Source: Phocaeicola paurosaccharolyticus JCM 15092 (GTDB lineage: Bacteria; Bacteroidota; Bacteroidia; Bacteroidales; Bacteroidaceae). Taken from it: a stretch of 64,000 nt of DNA. The notes beneath the pieces are model-generated. The model was not told the DNA's origin. It worked only from the letters and a program-made list of their open reading frames with translations, and did not search any database. Made by a program: the position numbers and the translations under genes. Positions 21,500 to 31,223 of this stretch are shown in pieces (the stretch's first letter is position 1; every line of letters begins with the position of its first letter). The stretch spans positions 39,439 to 103,438 of the forward strand of contig NZ_BAJR01000008.1 of NCBI RefSeq assembly GCF_000613805.1, read 5' to 3'.

Positions 21500-22696
21500 A
21501 TGAGAAAGAGTATTTTAAGACTTTTCATAGTATCTTTTGTATCCATCAATCTGTTTGGATGTAGTAGTGTAAAGAGGAATGTAGAGAAGGAAAAATGGAG
21601 TGTGCTGATGGCAAAGTCTGAAATAAAAAGATTCCCAGAGCCGTGGATGATTGAAAATGCAAAGAAGCCAAGGTGGGGATATACACATGGACTTGTGGTT
21701 AAATCTATGATGGAGCTTACTAAATTCTCAGGTGATAGCCTTTATTATAATTATGCAAAGATATATGCTGACTCACTTATTGATAAAGATGGAAAGATTA
21801 AGACAATGGAGTACCTCTCTTTCAATATTGATAATGTAAATGCCGGGAAAACTCTATTCGATTTTTATAAGATTAGTGGAGATAATAAGTATAAAATAGC
21901 TCTCGATACACTTGTAAAACAGATGGGTGAACAACCTCGAACAAGCGAAGGTGGTTTTTGGCATAAAAAGAAGTATGAACATCAGATGTGGCTAGATGGC
22001 ATTTATATGGCATCTCCATTCTTGGCACAATATGGTAATGAGTTTAAAAACCAGAGCTTATGCGATGAGGCTGTAAAGCAGATTAAGCTGATAGCAACAC
22101 ATACTTACGATAAGAAAACGGGACTTTTCTATCATGGTTGGGATGAGAGCAAAAAGCAGGATTGGGCAGATAAGACAACAGGTTGCTCTCGCAATTTCTG
22201 GAGCCGTAGTATAGGCTGGTATGCTGCAGGTATAGTTGATGTTTTGGATTACATACCACAGCAGACAGAGGGACGCGACTCTCTACTCACCTTGGTAAAG
22301 ACATTAGCAGATGGCATGTTGAAGTTCCAAGATAATAAATCGGGTGTATGGTGGCAGGTTACTGACCAAGCTGATAGAAAAGGAAATTATCTTGAGTCAT
22401 CAGCTTCATCTCTATTTGTATATTTTCTTGCTAAATCAATAAACAACGGCTATCTATCATCTGATTATAAAAAAGCAACACTTAAAGCTTACGATGGTAT
22501 TATAAAGAATTTTATAAAAAAAGAGGATGATGGTAGCTTTACAATTACAAATTGTTGTGCAGTTGCAGGTCTTGGCGGAAGTGGAAACAGAGATGGAAGT
22601 TTTGCATATTATGTAGGGGAGCCTGTAATAGATAATGACCCTAAATCAGTGGGCTCGTTTATACTTGCTGCAATAGAGATTGAAAAAATGAAATAA
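21500..22696 (+). CDS. GH105 unsaturated galacturonyl/rhamnogalacturonyl hydrolase, lipoprotein
   Basis: The 398-residue protein has a lipoprotein signal peptide with lipobox LFGC (Cys21). The (alpha/alpha)6 barrel of GH105/GH88 is clear: MENAKKPRWGYTHG-like start, YEHQMWLDGIYMASPFLAQY with the probable catalytic Asp at residue 166, FWSRSIGWYAAGIVDVLDY, and CCAVAGLGG near the end. These enzymes hydrate and release the 4,5-unsaturated galacturonate left by PL1 lyases, linking this gene to the two lyases of the locus. It lies 5 bp after GH95 and 12 bp before GH140, within the same operon. Confidence 0.92.
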   Translation: MRKSILRLFIVSFVSINLFGCSSVKRNVEKEKWSVLMAKSEIKRFPEPWMIENAKKPRWGYTHGLVVKSMMELTKFSGDSLYYNYAKIYADSLIDKDGKIKTMEYLSFNIDNVNAGKTLFDFYKISGDNKYKIALDTLVKQMGEQPRTSEGGFWHKKKYEHQMWLDGIYMASPFLAQYGNEFKNQSLCDEAVKQIKLIATHTYDKKTGLFYHGWDESKKQDWADKTTGCSRNFWSRSIGWYAAGIVDVLDYIPQQTEGRDSLLTLVKTLADGMLKFQDNKSGVWWQVTDQADRKGNYLESSASSLFVYFLAKSINNGYLSSDYKKATLKAYDGIIKNFIKKEDDGSFTITNCCAVAGLGGSGNRDGSFAYYVGEPVIDNDPKSVGSFILAAIEIEKMK

Positions 22697-22708
22697 AAGA
22701 TATAGAAC

Positions 22709-24168
22709 ATGAAGAAAAAGTTTATTACTCTATTTTATGCGCTATGCATATCAGGTGTGACTTTTGTCAGTGCCCAAAAAAGTTATATTCCTTGGAAAAA
22801 TGGTAAACTAGCCGTCTCAGAAGAGGGACGTTATCTAAAACATGAAAATGGAACTCCATTCTTCTGGATGGGTGAAACAGGATGGCTTTTGCCGGAAAGA
22901 ACGGATAGAGATGAAGCATCGTATTACCTTGAGAAATGTGCTATGGCCGGGTACAATGTGTACAAGTACAGACAGTCAACGGAGCACCTGCTATAAATAA
23001 ATATGGACAATACTCTTTAGTTGACGGATTCAACTTTGAGAATATTGACCGTAAAGGTGTGTATGGTTATTGGGACCATATGGATTATATAATAAAAACA
23101 GCAGAAAGAAATGGTATATATATCGGAATGGTCTGTGTCTGGGGAGGTGTAGTAAACTCAGGTGCTTTGACCTTAAAGGATGCTGAGGCTTATGGTAAAT
23201 TCTTAGCAAACAGATATAAGGATGCACCAAATATAATCTGGATAATTGGAGGAGATATAAAGGGTGATAAGAAAACCGAGATATGGGAAAAGCTTGCCAC
23301 AACAATAAAGAAATATGATAAGAATCATTTAATGACATTCCATCCTCGCGGACGTACAACATCTGCAACATGGTTTAATGATGCAACATGGTTAGATTTT
23401 AATATGTTCCAAAGTGGACACCGTCGTTATGGACAACGTAATGGTGACGGTGATTATCCTATCAAGGAGAATACAGAGGAGGATAACTGGAGATTTGTTG
23501 AGGCAAGTCAGGAAAAGTCTCCACTTAAACCGGTAATAGATGGAGAGCCTATCTATGAAGAGATTCCTCAGGGACTCCATAATCCAAAAGAGATACGTTG
23601 GAAAGATTATGATGTCAGACGTTATGCATATTGGTCTGTTTTTGCAGGCTCTTTTGGACATACTTATGGCAATAACTCTATTATGCAGTTTATGCGTCCT
23701 GGAACAATGGCGGCATATGGAGCTGAGAAATCTTGGTGGGATGCACTTAACGATCCAGGCTTTAACCAGATGAAGTATCTTAAGAATCTGATGTTAACTT
23801 TCCCATTTTTTGAAAGAATACCCGACCAATCTGTGATTGCCGGAGTTAATGGTGAGAAATATGATCGTGCTATAGCAACACGTGGAAAAGATTATCTGTT
23901 GGTTTATAATTATTCAGGAAGACCTATGCAGGTAGATCTTACAAAAATTAGTGGAAAGAAGAAAAATGTATGGTGGTACAGTCCTAAAAATGGTAAGCTG
24001 TCATATCTCGGAGAGTTTGATAATAAAATCAATACATTCCAGTACGATAGCGGATACATGAGTGGTAATGACCAGATTCTTATTGCTGTAGATTCTGAGA
24101 AAAACTATGTTGCGAAAGAGTGGATGGAACTACCTTTTATTGAACAAAATCAGTCAGGAAATCAATAA
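22709..24168 (+). CDS. GH140 apiosidase (one frameshift as sequenced)
   Basis: Restoring one G at 22966 (so that YNVYKVQTVNGAPAIN is read) gives a 486-residue secreted protein with signal peptide MKKKFITLFYALCISGVTFVSA. It is a DUF4038-type (beta/alpha)8 barrel: FFWMGETGWLLPERT near the start, NIIWIIGGD (candidate acidic residue at the end of beta-strand 4), KPVIDGEPIYEE (candidate nucleophile Glu), and AYWSVFAGSFGHTYG. A small C-terminal beta domain ends the protein. The characterised GH140 enzyme (BT1012 from memory) cuts the apiose-galacturonate bond that anchors RG-II side chains A and B, so this is a key and nearly RG-II-specific activity. The next gene starts 2 bp downstream. Confidence 0.85.
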
Positions 24169-24170
24169 AC

Positions 24171-27100
24171 ATGAAAAATATATATTATAAAATAATCATC
24201 GCTCTATGCTGTCTGTTACCTCAGACAGCATGGGGCGATGCTGTTTCTGTCACTACTGTTCGTACCGAGAACATGAGTAATCCGATAGGATTGGATACGG
24301 CACAACCTCATTTTAGCTGGAGAATAGAGTCGGAGAAAAGAGATGTGTTGCAAACTGAATATCAGATAATAGTCGCTTCCAGTAAAGAGCTTCTTGATAA
24401 GGATAACGGTGATTTATGGGATTCAGGTAAGGTTCCATCTTCCTCTTCTATCCGAATAAAATATGACGGAAAGAAGTTAAAAAGCAACCAATATGGTTGG
24501 TGGAAAGTGAAGAGTTTCACCAATAAAGGTGAGACAAAGTGGAGTGAGAGTGCTTATTTCAGTATTGGACTTCTTAATGAGGTAAATTGGCGTGGACAAT
24601 GGATTGGTCTTGATAGGGCAGCAGCCGGTGACAGCGAGACAACATGGAGCCGTCTGTCATCACGATATCTAAGAAAAGAATTCAAACTGAAAGGTGGAAT
24701 AAAACGTGCTACAGTGCATATTGCAGGTATGGGTATGTATGAACTGTTTATAAACGGTAAGAGAGTTGGTGAGCAAGTGTTGGCTCCTGTTCCTACAGAC
24801 TATCGCAAAACTATTGTATATAACAGTTTTGATGTTACCTCAATGCTCGTCGACAATAATGCAATTGGTGTAACACTTGGCAATGGACGATTCTATACAA
24901 TGCGTCAGAATTACAAGCCATATAAGATTACCAATTTCGGATATCCTAAGCTTAGGTTGAATTTGATAGTTGAATATCAGAATGGAGAGAGAGAAACTAT
25001 AATAACCGATACATCATGGAAACTTTCAACTCAGAGTCCTATAAGGAGCAATAATGAGTATGATGGTGAAATTTATGATGCACGCAAAGAGATGCCGGGA
25101 TGGACAACATCCGGTTACAACGACTCTTCATGGAGCCAGGCAGAGAGAGTTAGTATTCCTTCAGGTACATTAAGAGGAAGTATGACACCAAATATGAAGG
25201 TTGTCATGACTCTAAAGCCTAAGACAATAAAGAAGATTGGCAATAAATATATTCTTGATATGGGGCAGAACATGGCAGGATGGATAAAGATGACTATCCG
25301 CAATGCCGCAGTCGGAGATTCCATAAAACTTCGTTTTGCCGAGACTCTTCAGCCAAATGGGGAACTATATATTCTTAATTTGCGAGATGCTCTTGTTACA
25401 GATAAATATATCAGTAATGGTAAAGACAGTGGTCTAACATGGACACCTCGATTTGTTTACCATGGATTCAGATTTGTTGAGATTACCGGTTCTAAAAATC
25501 CTGATATCAATGATTTCGTAGGTGAGGTGGTAAGTGATGAGATGGAGAACTTAGGAACATTTGAATGTTCTAATGATATGCTTAATGGTGTCTATAAAAA
25601 TGCATGGTGGGGTATCCTTGATAACTATAAAGGTATGCCTGTAGATTGCCCTCAGCGTAATGAACGTCAGCCTTGGCTTGGTGATAGAGTGATGGGCAGT
25701 TGGGGAGAGAGTTTCTTGTTTGATAACAGTAACCTATATGCAAAATGGGCTAATGATATATGTGAGGCACAGCGTGAGGATGGTTCCATTCCCGATGTGG
25801 CTCCAGCTTATTGGAACTACTATTCCGATAATATGACTTGGCCTGCTGCTCTGCCTATGGCTTGTGATATGCTATATACTCATTTCGGAAATATTGAACC
25901 TATCAGAAAGTTCTATCCTAATATAATGAAGTGGTTGGAATATATGCGTGAGAACTATATGACATCCGACTATATTGTAACAAAAGATAAGTATGGTGAC
26001 TGGTGTGTGCCACCCGAAACCCTTGACTTGATACATAGCAAAGATCCTGATCGTATAACTGATGGTACACTAATAGCAACAGCATACTATCTGAAGATGT
26101 TGCAGACAATGCACCGTTTTGCAGGAGTGTTGGGATATAGTGAAGATATGAAGAAAATCGAAGAGTTGGAACATAAAGTGAAGGATGCATTCAACAGTAA
26201 ATTCCTTACAGTAAAGAGAGGCACTTCACTCATGCCTGGACATATATTATATCCTGACAGTATCTACTATGGCAATAATACTGTTACAGCTAATATACTT
26301 CCTTTGGCTTTTGGTATTGTGCCTGATGAATATAGAGAAGATGTGGTAAAGAATATTGCTCACAAAATAATGATGGATAAAACTCCTGTAACAAACTATA
26401 TCGGACATGTTAGCTGTGGTGTTATAGGAATGCAGTGGCTGATGAAGACATTGTCAAAATATGGACTCTCGGATATTGCATGGATGTTTGCAACTAATGA
26501 TACTTATCCATCCTATGGATATATGGCAAAGAATGGAGCAACTACTATTTGGGAGTTGTGGAATGGTAATACAGCCAACCCGGAGATGAATAGTGGAAAT
26601 CATGTGATGCTTCTTGGCGATCTGTTGAAATGGTGTTATGAGAATATAGGAGGTATAGCTCCCGACCGTAAGGAGGTGGCATTCAAACATATCATCATGA
26701 AACCTGATTTCAATATACAGAATATCTATAATGCTAATGTATCGTATATCACTCCTTATGGAAAGGTGACAAGCAAATGGAAGAAGACTTTGCAGAAGCT
26801 AAATTGGGAGGTAACCATCCCTGCTAATACTACAGCAACACTTTATATGCCTGATGGAAAGATAGAAAAGATTGGTTCGGGTACATATCAGTTTACTGTT
26901 GCTATACCTGCAAAGTCAGAGAAAATAGTTAAACAAGAGTTCTTGTATACTAAATCATCTTTCCCTGAATGTCATGCATCAACAATTGTTGAGCTTAAGA
27001 ATGGTGACCTCGTTGCATCATTCTTTGGAGGTACAAAAGAGAAGAATCCTGATTGTTGCATATGGGTTTGCCGTAAACCTAATGGCTCTTCAGAATGGAG

Positions 27101-28082
27101 TGAACCTGTTATAGCTGCAGACGGTGTCTTTTCACTTGATGATCCTTTGATTGGTATTGCAGGTCTTTCAGGTATAAATGAGAAGACTACTATGGCAAAT
27201 GTAGGACCTGCATCTAAGAATTTCAAAGGAGATATCAATAAGGCACGCCGTAAAGCTTGTTGGAATCCTGTTCTTTTCCAAGTTCCTGGAGGTGATTTAT
27301 TGCTTTTCTATAAGATCGGAAGTAGCGTTGGTGACTGGACCGGATGGCTAGTACGCTCTAAAGATGGGGGTAAAAGTTGGAGCCAGCGTGAACCTCTGCC
27401 AAAAGGATTCTTAGGTCCGATAAAGAATAAACCTATATATCTTGATGGAAGAATAATTTCGCCTTCGAGTACTGAAGATAACATGGGATGGAGATTGCAT
27501 TTTGAGATCTCTGATGATTTTGGAAAAACTTGGAAAATGGTAGGTCCACTTGAGGCTGAACTAAATCTGCCAACAGCTCTAAGAAAGAGTGGAGCAGTAC
27601 AGAGCGACAATGAGACAGGAGAACCAATCCAGGGAAAAGATATGCAGCCTATTTTTGCTATCCAACCAAGTATACTGATTCATAAAGATGGAAGACTACA
27701 GATACTTGCACGCACAAGAAATGCAAAGCTTGCAACATCTTGGAGCAGTGATAAGGGAGATACCTGGAGCAAAGTTACTCTAAGCGATGTTCCAAATAAT
27801 AACTCGGGAACTGATGCTGTAACAATGAAAGATGGACGTCATGTGCTGATATATAATAATTTCGAAACATTGCCGGGTAATCCAAAGGGCTTGAGAACTC
27901 CTTTGAGTATTGCTATATCTAACGATGGCATTGACTGGAAACATATTTTAACCTTGGAGGATTCTCCAATAAATCAATATTCATATCCATCAATCATCCA
28001 AGGAAAGAGTGGTAAACTTCATGTAATATATACATGGCGTAGAGAACTGATAAAATATGCTGAGATAGATATTGATAAATAA
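24171..28082 (+). CDS. GH78-GH33 bifunctional enzyme (alpha-L-rhamnosidase plus sialidase-like domain)
   Basis: The protein has 1303 residues. Residues ~25-920 form a GH78 rhamnosidase with N-terminal beta-sandwiches (HIAGMGMYELFINGKRVG, VTLGNGRFY) and an (alpha/alpha)6 barrel. Its general acid is in DCPQRNERQPWLGD (Glu498) and its probable base in TTIWELWNG (Glu795). From about residue 925 a six-bladed sialidase-like propeller begins (FPECHASTIVELKNGDLVA), with Asp boxes SKDGGKSW, SDDFGKTW and SSDKGDTW. RG-II chain C is alpha-L-rhamnose-1,5-Kdo, and Kdo is a sialic-acid-like ulosonate. One protein could therefore remove both sugars of chain C; I recall the same domain pair in B. thetaiotaomicron (BT1019). 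It is last in its operon, before the terminator at 28122. Confidence 0.87.
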   Translation: MKNIYYKIIIALCCLLPQTAWGDAVSVTTVRTENMSNPIGLDTAQPHFSWRIESEKRDVLQTEYQIIVASSKELLDKDNGDLWDSGKVPSSSSIRIKYDGKKLKSNQYGWWKVKSFTNKGETKWSESAYFSIGLLNEVNWRGQWIGLDRAAAGDSETTWSRLSSRYLRKEFKLKGGIKRATVHIAGMGMYELFINGKRVGEQVLAPVPTDYRKTIVYNSFDVTSMLVDNNAIGVTLGNGRFYTMRQNYKPYKITNFGYPKLRLNLIVEYQNGERETIITDTSWKLSTQSPIRSNNEYDGEIYDARKEMPGWTTSGYNDSSWSQAERVSIPSGTLRGSMTPNMKVVMTLKPKTIKKIGNKYILDMGQNMAGWIKMTIRNAAVGDSIKLRFAETLQPNGELYILNLRDALVTDKYISNGKDSGLTWTPRFVYHGFRFVEITGSKNPDINDFVGEVVSDEMENLGTFECSNDMLNGVYKNAWWGILDNYKGMPVDCPQRNERQPWLGDRVMGSWGESFLFDNSNLYAKWANDICEAQREDGSIPDVAPAYWNYYSDNMTWPAALPMACDMLYTHFGNIEPIRKFYPNIMKWLEYMRENYMTSDYIVTKDKYGDWCVPPETLDLIHSKDPDRITDGTLIATAYYLKMLQTMHRFAGVLGYSEDMKKIEELEHKVKDAFNSKFLTVKRGTSLMPGHILYPDSIYYGNNTVTANILPLAFGIVPDEYREDVVKNIAHKIMMDKTPVTNYIGHVSCGVIGMQWLMKTLSKYGLSDIAWMFATNDTYPSYGYMAKNGATTIWELWNGNTANPEMNSGNHVMLLGDLLKWCYENIGGIAPDRKEVAFKHIIMKPDFNIQNIYNANVSYITPYGKVTSKWKKTLQKLNWEVTIPANTTATLYMPDGKIEKIGSGTYQFTVAIPAKSEKIVKQEFLYTKSSFPECHASTIVELKNGDLVASFFGGTKEKNPDCCIWVCRKPNGSSEWSEPVIAADGVFSLDDPLIGIAGLSGINEKTTMANVGPASKNFKGDINKARRKACWNPVLFQVPGGDLLLFYKIGSSVGDWTGWLVRSKDGGKSWSQREPLPKGFLGPIKNKPIYLDGRIISPSSTEDNMGWRLHFEISDDFGKTWKMVGPLEAELNLPTALRKSGAVQSDNETGEPIQGKDMQPIFAIQPSILIHKDGRLQILARTRNAKLATSWSSDKGDTWSKVTLSDVPNNNSGTDAVTMKDGRHVLIYNNFETLPGNPKGLRTPLSIAISNDGIDWKHILTLEDSPINQYSYPSIIQGKSGKLHVIYTWRRELIKYAEIDIDK

Positions 28083-28121
28083 CTGATGAGAAATAATCGG
28101 TTATAACAGTTAGTTATATTG

Positions 28122-28170
28122 AATGAGATGTTTAGAAGTATTTGCTAAACATCTCATTTTATTTTTATAG
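28122..28170 (+). terminator. Rho-independent terminator of the symporter-to-GH78/GH33 operon
   Basis: A perfect 14-bp stem (AATGAGATGTTTAG at 28122-28135, CTAAACATCTCATT at 28145-28158) with a 9-nt loop is followed by TTATTTTTATAG. It is the first strong terminator in the + direction after 7865 and lies about 40 bp after the last stop codon. Confidence 0.92.
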
Positions 28171-28246
28171 TCTAGAGCCAATTATAGGTTTGGAGTGCAA
28201 AAAAGATATGGTTTATAGCTCTTCATTATTACCAATTCTATACCCA

Positions 28247-28434
28247 AAAAGTCTTCGAGGAGTTTATCAACGGATCATGATCGGTTGTGGATCGGATCAT
28301 GATTCGTTGTGCATCCGATCATGATCGGTTGGTCAAAAGTCTTCGATCGGTTGGTCAAAAGTCTTCGATCGGTTGGTCAAAAGTCTTCGATCGGTTGGTA
28401 AAGAGTCTTCGATTGGTTGAAGAAAACTCTTCAT
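28247..28434. repeat. 22-bp tandem repeat array (about 8.5 units)
   Basis: Units repeat with an exact 22-bp period. The first is diverged (28247-28268). The next three carry a palindromic ATCATGAT core at 28274, 28296 and 28318. The following units share AGTCTTCGATCGGTTGG, two of them identical (28335-28378), and the last ones decay. The units abut with no spacers. The array is rich in GATC and in short palindromes. It fills part of the 449-bp gap between two operons, after the terminator at 28122 and about 100 bp before the GH138 gene. No -7 box is visible in the remaining gap (28435-28531). Open frames crossing it are not credible genes. A related array lies at 63763-63988. Confidence 0.93.
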
Positions 28435-28531
28435 TACAGGGCATTCTTATAGAGATCTTTATCTATTTTCTGAGTACAAAATGGTTAAAATGTCGTCTCT
28501 TAAATACTAAACAATAAGATAAACTTACAAT

Positions 28532-31213
28532 ATGAGGAGATATAATACAGGTCTGTTTCTATTAAGCATGGTTATGTTGGCAGGATGTGGTAAGCCTGAG
28601 GTAAATGTTGTTATGACTGGAGACATGACAACACGTTTGGCTTTTGCCGGAGAACAGCTGAAACAGGCTCTTGTAGAGAAAGGATACGAAGTAAATCAGA
28701 CTACAGATGAGAAAGAGATTGGTGGAGGCAAAAGAAGCATATATCTTAATCTTCTGAACGATACTACAAAAAAAAATAAAGAGAGATTTGATATCAGCAC
28801 AAAAGGGAAAAACACCTATGTTACAGGTTATGATGGAAACGGCATAATATATGGCTGTCGTGAACTTATTGATCAGCTTGACCAGAGTGGAACAATGGAT
28901 TTCAAACCGGTAAGCGATGCACCTGAGATGGTATTAAGGGGGGCATGTATAGGTCTTCAAAAGACAACTTATCTGCCCGGACATGCCGTATATGAGTATC
29001 CATATACTCCTGAATCATTCCCATGGTTCTACGATAAAGAGAGATGGATAAAGTATCTGGATATGATGGTAGAGAACAGAATGAACTCTCTATATCTTTG
29101 GAATGGTCATCCGTTTGCTTCACTTGTCAAGTTGAAGGATTACCCTTTTGCTTTGGAGGTTGATGAAGAGACATTCAAGAAGAATGAAGAGATGTTCTCA
29201 TTCCTTACTACTGAGGCTGAGAAACGTGGTATCTTTGTCATTCAGATGTTTTACAATATAATAGTGAGTAAACCTTTTGCTGACCATTATGGCATCAAAA
29301 CTCAGGATAGAAATCGTCCTATCACCCCTTTGATAAGTGATTATACTCGTAAGTCAGTTGCCGCATTTATTGAGAAATACCCAAATGTGGGACTATTGGT
29401 ATGTCTTGGCGAGGCTATAGGTACATACGAAGAGGATGTAGAGTGGTTCACAAAGACAATCATACCTGGTATAAAAGATGGACTGAAGGTGTTGGGAAGA
29501 ACAGATGAACCGCCTGTACTTGTCCGTGCTCATGATACAGATTGTAAGATGGTTATAGATGCTGCTCTTCCTCTTTACAAGAATCTATATACCATGCATA
29601 AATATAATGGGGAGTCACTTACTACTTATGAGCCTCGAGGACCCTGGGCAAAGATACATAAAGATTTAAGCTCTTTAGGGAGTGTTCATATCAGTAATGT
29701 TCATATATTGGCTAACCTTGAACCATGGAGATGGAGTTCGCCTGATTTTATCCAAAAGTCAGTAAAGGCTATGCACTCTGTTCATGGAGCTAATGCTTTA
29801 CATATTTACCCACAGGCTAACTATTGGGATTGGCCATATACAGCCGATAAACTTGCCAATGGAGAACGAGAAGAACAGGTCTACCGTGATTGGGCTTGGT
29901 ACAAAGCTTGGGGAAGATATGCTTGGAAAGCTGATCGTAATCGTCTTGAGGAGATAAAATATTGGGACAAACAGTTTGGAGATTTTTATGGCATTCCTGC
30001 TGAAATGGCTGATAATATTCGTATAGCATACGAAGAGAGTGGAGAGATAGCTCCAAAATTGCTGAGACGTTTCGGTATTACAGAGGGAAATCGTCAGACA
30101 CTACTTCTTGGCATGTTCATGAGTCAGTTTGTAAACCCATATAAGTATACCATACATTATGGATTTTATGAGAGCTGTGGACCTGGAGGAGAGAAGCTGA
30201 TTGAATATGTAGAGAAAGAGTGGAAGAAACAACCACATGTGGGAGAGTTGCCATTAGACATAATAAATCAGGTTATCGAACATGGAGATAAAGCTGTAGC
30301 AGCAATTGATAAGGTGGTTTCTTCTGCTAAAAAGAACAGCGATGAACTGAGAAGACTTCAAAATGATATGCATTGCTACAGGGAGTACGCTTATGCTTTT
30401 TATTACAAAGTAAAAGCTGCCCAACATGTTCTTAACTATCATTGGGGAAAAAATATGGATGAGTTGGATAAAGCAGTACCTTTGATGGAGGAGAGTCTTA
30501 AACATTATACCAAGCTTGTAGATTTGACAAAGGATACATATCTGTTTGCCAATAGTATGCAGACAGCCCAGAGACGTATTCCTATTGGAGGTGATGATGG
30601 TAATAATAAGACATGGTCGGAGATGCTTGTTCACTATAAAGCTGAACTTTATAACTTCAAGGAAAATATAGAGATGCTGAAAGATAAGAAAGTTCGTAAG
30701 TGCGTAGAGGTTACTCCTCTAAAAGAGGCTGATGTCAAAATACTCAATAATCTCACTAAGGTGAAAATAGAGAAAGGAGCTAAGATATTCTCAAATATAG
30801 ATGGAGGGATAGATGCTATTGCCAAAGAAATTACAGGGTTGACAGGCTTTGTATTTAATGGAGAAAAGCAACGTGATGATGCCACCACCATAGAGTTTGA
30901 GTGCTCTTCACCTGTTACTATGCTCGTGGCATACTTTAAAGACGACCATCGTAAGTTCGCAAAAGCTCCAAGATTAGAGAGCGATGCTTCGGCAAATGAT
31001 TATGGACAGGCTGAGCCTGTGCTTACAAATGCATTGCATGTAAAAGGTGTGGCTCTGGCAGACATATATCCATATAAGTTCAAAGCAGGCAGACATACAC
31101 TGATACTTCCTAAAGGTTATTGTGGAGTTTTGGGCTTTACAGAGGATAAAATAAAGGAAAGAGATGTAGCTTTAGAGGGTGGAGCTGATGCTCCCGACTG
31201 GCTTTTCTATTAA
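28532..31213 (+). CDS. Probable GH138-type alpha-galacturonidase lipoprotein
   Basis: The 893-residue protein has a lipoprotein signal peptide with lipobox LAGC (Cys19). An alpha/beta N-terminal domain like those of GH20/GH67-type enzymes (NVVMTGDMTTRLAFAGEQLK, GYDGNGIIYGCRELID) precedes a (beta/alpha)8 barrel (VLRGACIGLQKTTYLPG, RWIKYLDMMVENRMNSLYLW, GLLVCLGEAIG, HISNVHILANLEPWRW). A helical region and a C-terminal beta-sandwich follow. I place it in GH138 mainly because it directly precedes a GH137-GH2 gene, as BT0997 precedes BT0996 in B. thetaiotaomicron from memory, and because length and layout fit. GH138 removes alpha-D-galacturonate from chain A. The general fold class (glycosidase) is firmer than the family number. 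The next gene starts 10 bp downstream. Confidence 0.7.
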   Translation: MRRYNTGLFLLSMVMLAGCGKPEVNVVMTGDMTTRLAFAGEQLKQALVEKGYEVNQTTDEKEIGGGKRSIYLNLLNDTTKKNKERFDISTKGKNTYVTGYDGNGIIYGCRELIDQLDQSGTMDFKPVSDAPEMVLRGACIGLQKTTYLPGHAVYEYPYTPESFPWFYDKERWIKYLDMMVENRMNSLYLWNGHPFASLVKLKDYPFALEVDEETFKKNEEMFSFLTTEAEKRGIFVIQMFYNIIVSKPFADHYGIKTQDRNRPITPLISDYTRKSVAAFIEKYPNVGLLVCLGEAIGTYEEDVEWFTKTIIPGIKDGLKVLGRTDEPPVLVRAHDTDCKMVIDAALPLYKNLYTMHKYNGESLTTYEPRGPWAKIHKDLSSLGSVHISNVHILANLEPWRWSSPDFIQKSVKAMHSVHGANALHIYPQANYWDWPYTADKLANGEREEQVYRDWAWYKAWGRYAWKADRNRLEEIKYWDKQFGDFYGIPAEMADNIRIAYEESGEIAPKLLRRFGITEGNRQTLLLGMFMSQFVNPYKYTIHYGFYESCGPGGEKLIEYVEKEWKKQPHVGELPLDIINQVIEHGDKAVAAIDKVVSSAKKNSDELRRLQNDMHCYREYAYAFYYKVKAAQHVLNYHWGKNMDELDKAVPLMEESLKHYTKLVDLTKDTYLFANSMQTAQRRIPIGGDDGNNKTWSEMLVHYKAELYNFKENIEMLKDKKVRKCVEVTPLKEADVKILNNLTKVKIEKGAKIFSNIDGGIDAIAKEITGLTGFVFNGEKQRDDATTIEFECSSPVTMLVAYFKDDHRKFAKAPRLESDASANDYGQAEPVLTNALHVKGVALADIYPYKFKAGRHTLILPKGYCGVLGFTEDKIKERDVALEGGADAPDWLFY

Positions 31214-31223
31214 TATTGCATTT

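Noticed and set aside
28247..28434. Possible CRISPR array
   Set aside because: The 22-bp units abut directly with no variable spacers, and no cas gene is nearby.
28142..28517. Two short plus-strand open frames across the repeat array
   Set aside because: They arise from the tandem repeat and terminator sequence and match no protein family by eye.
31179..31223. Upstream GTG start for GH137-GH2
   Set aside because: It would overlap the previous gene and place hydrophilic residues before a clear signal peptide that begins at ATG 31224.
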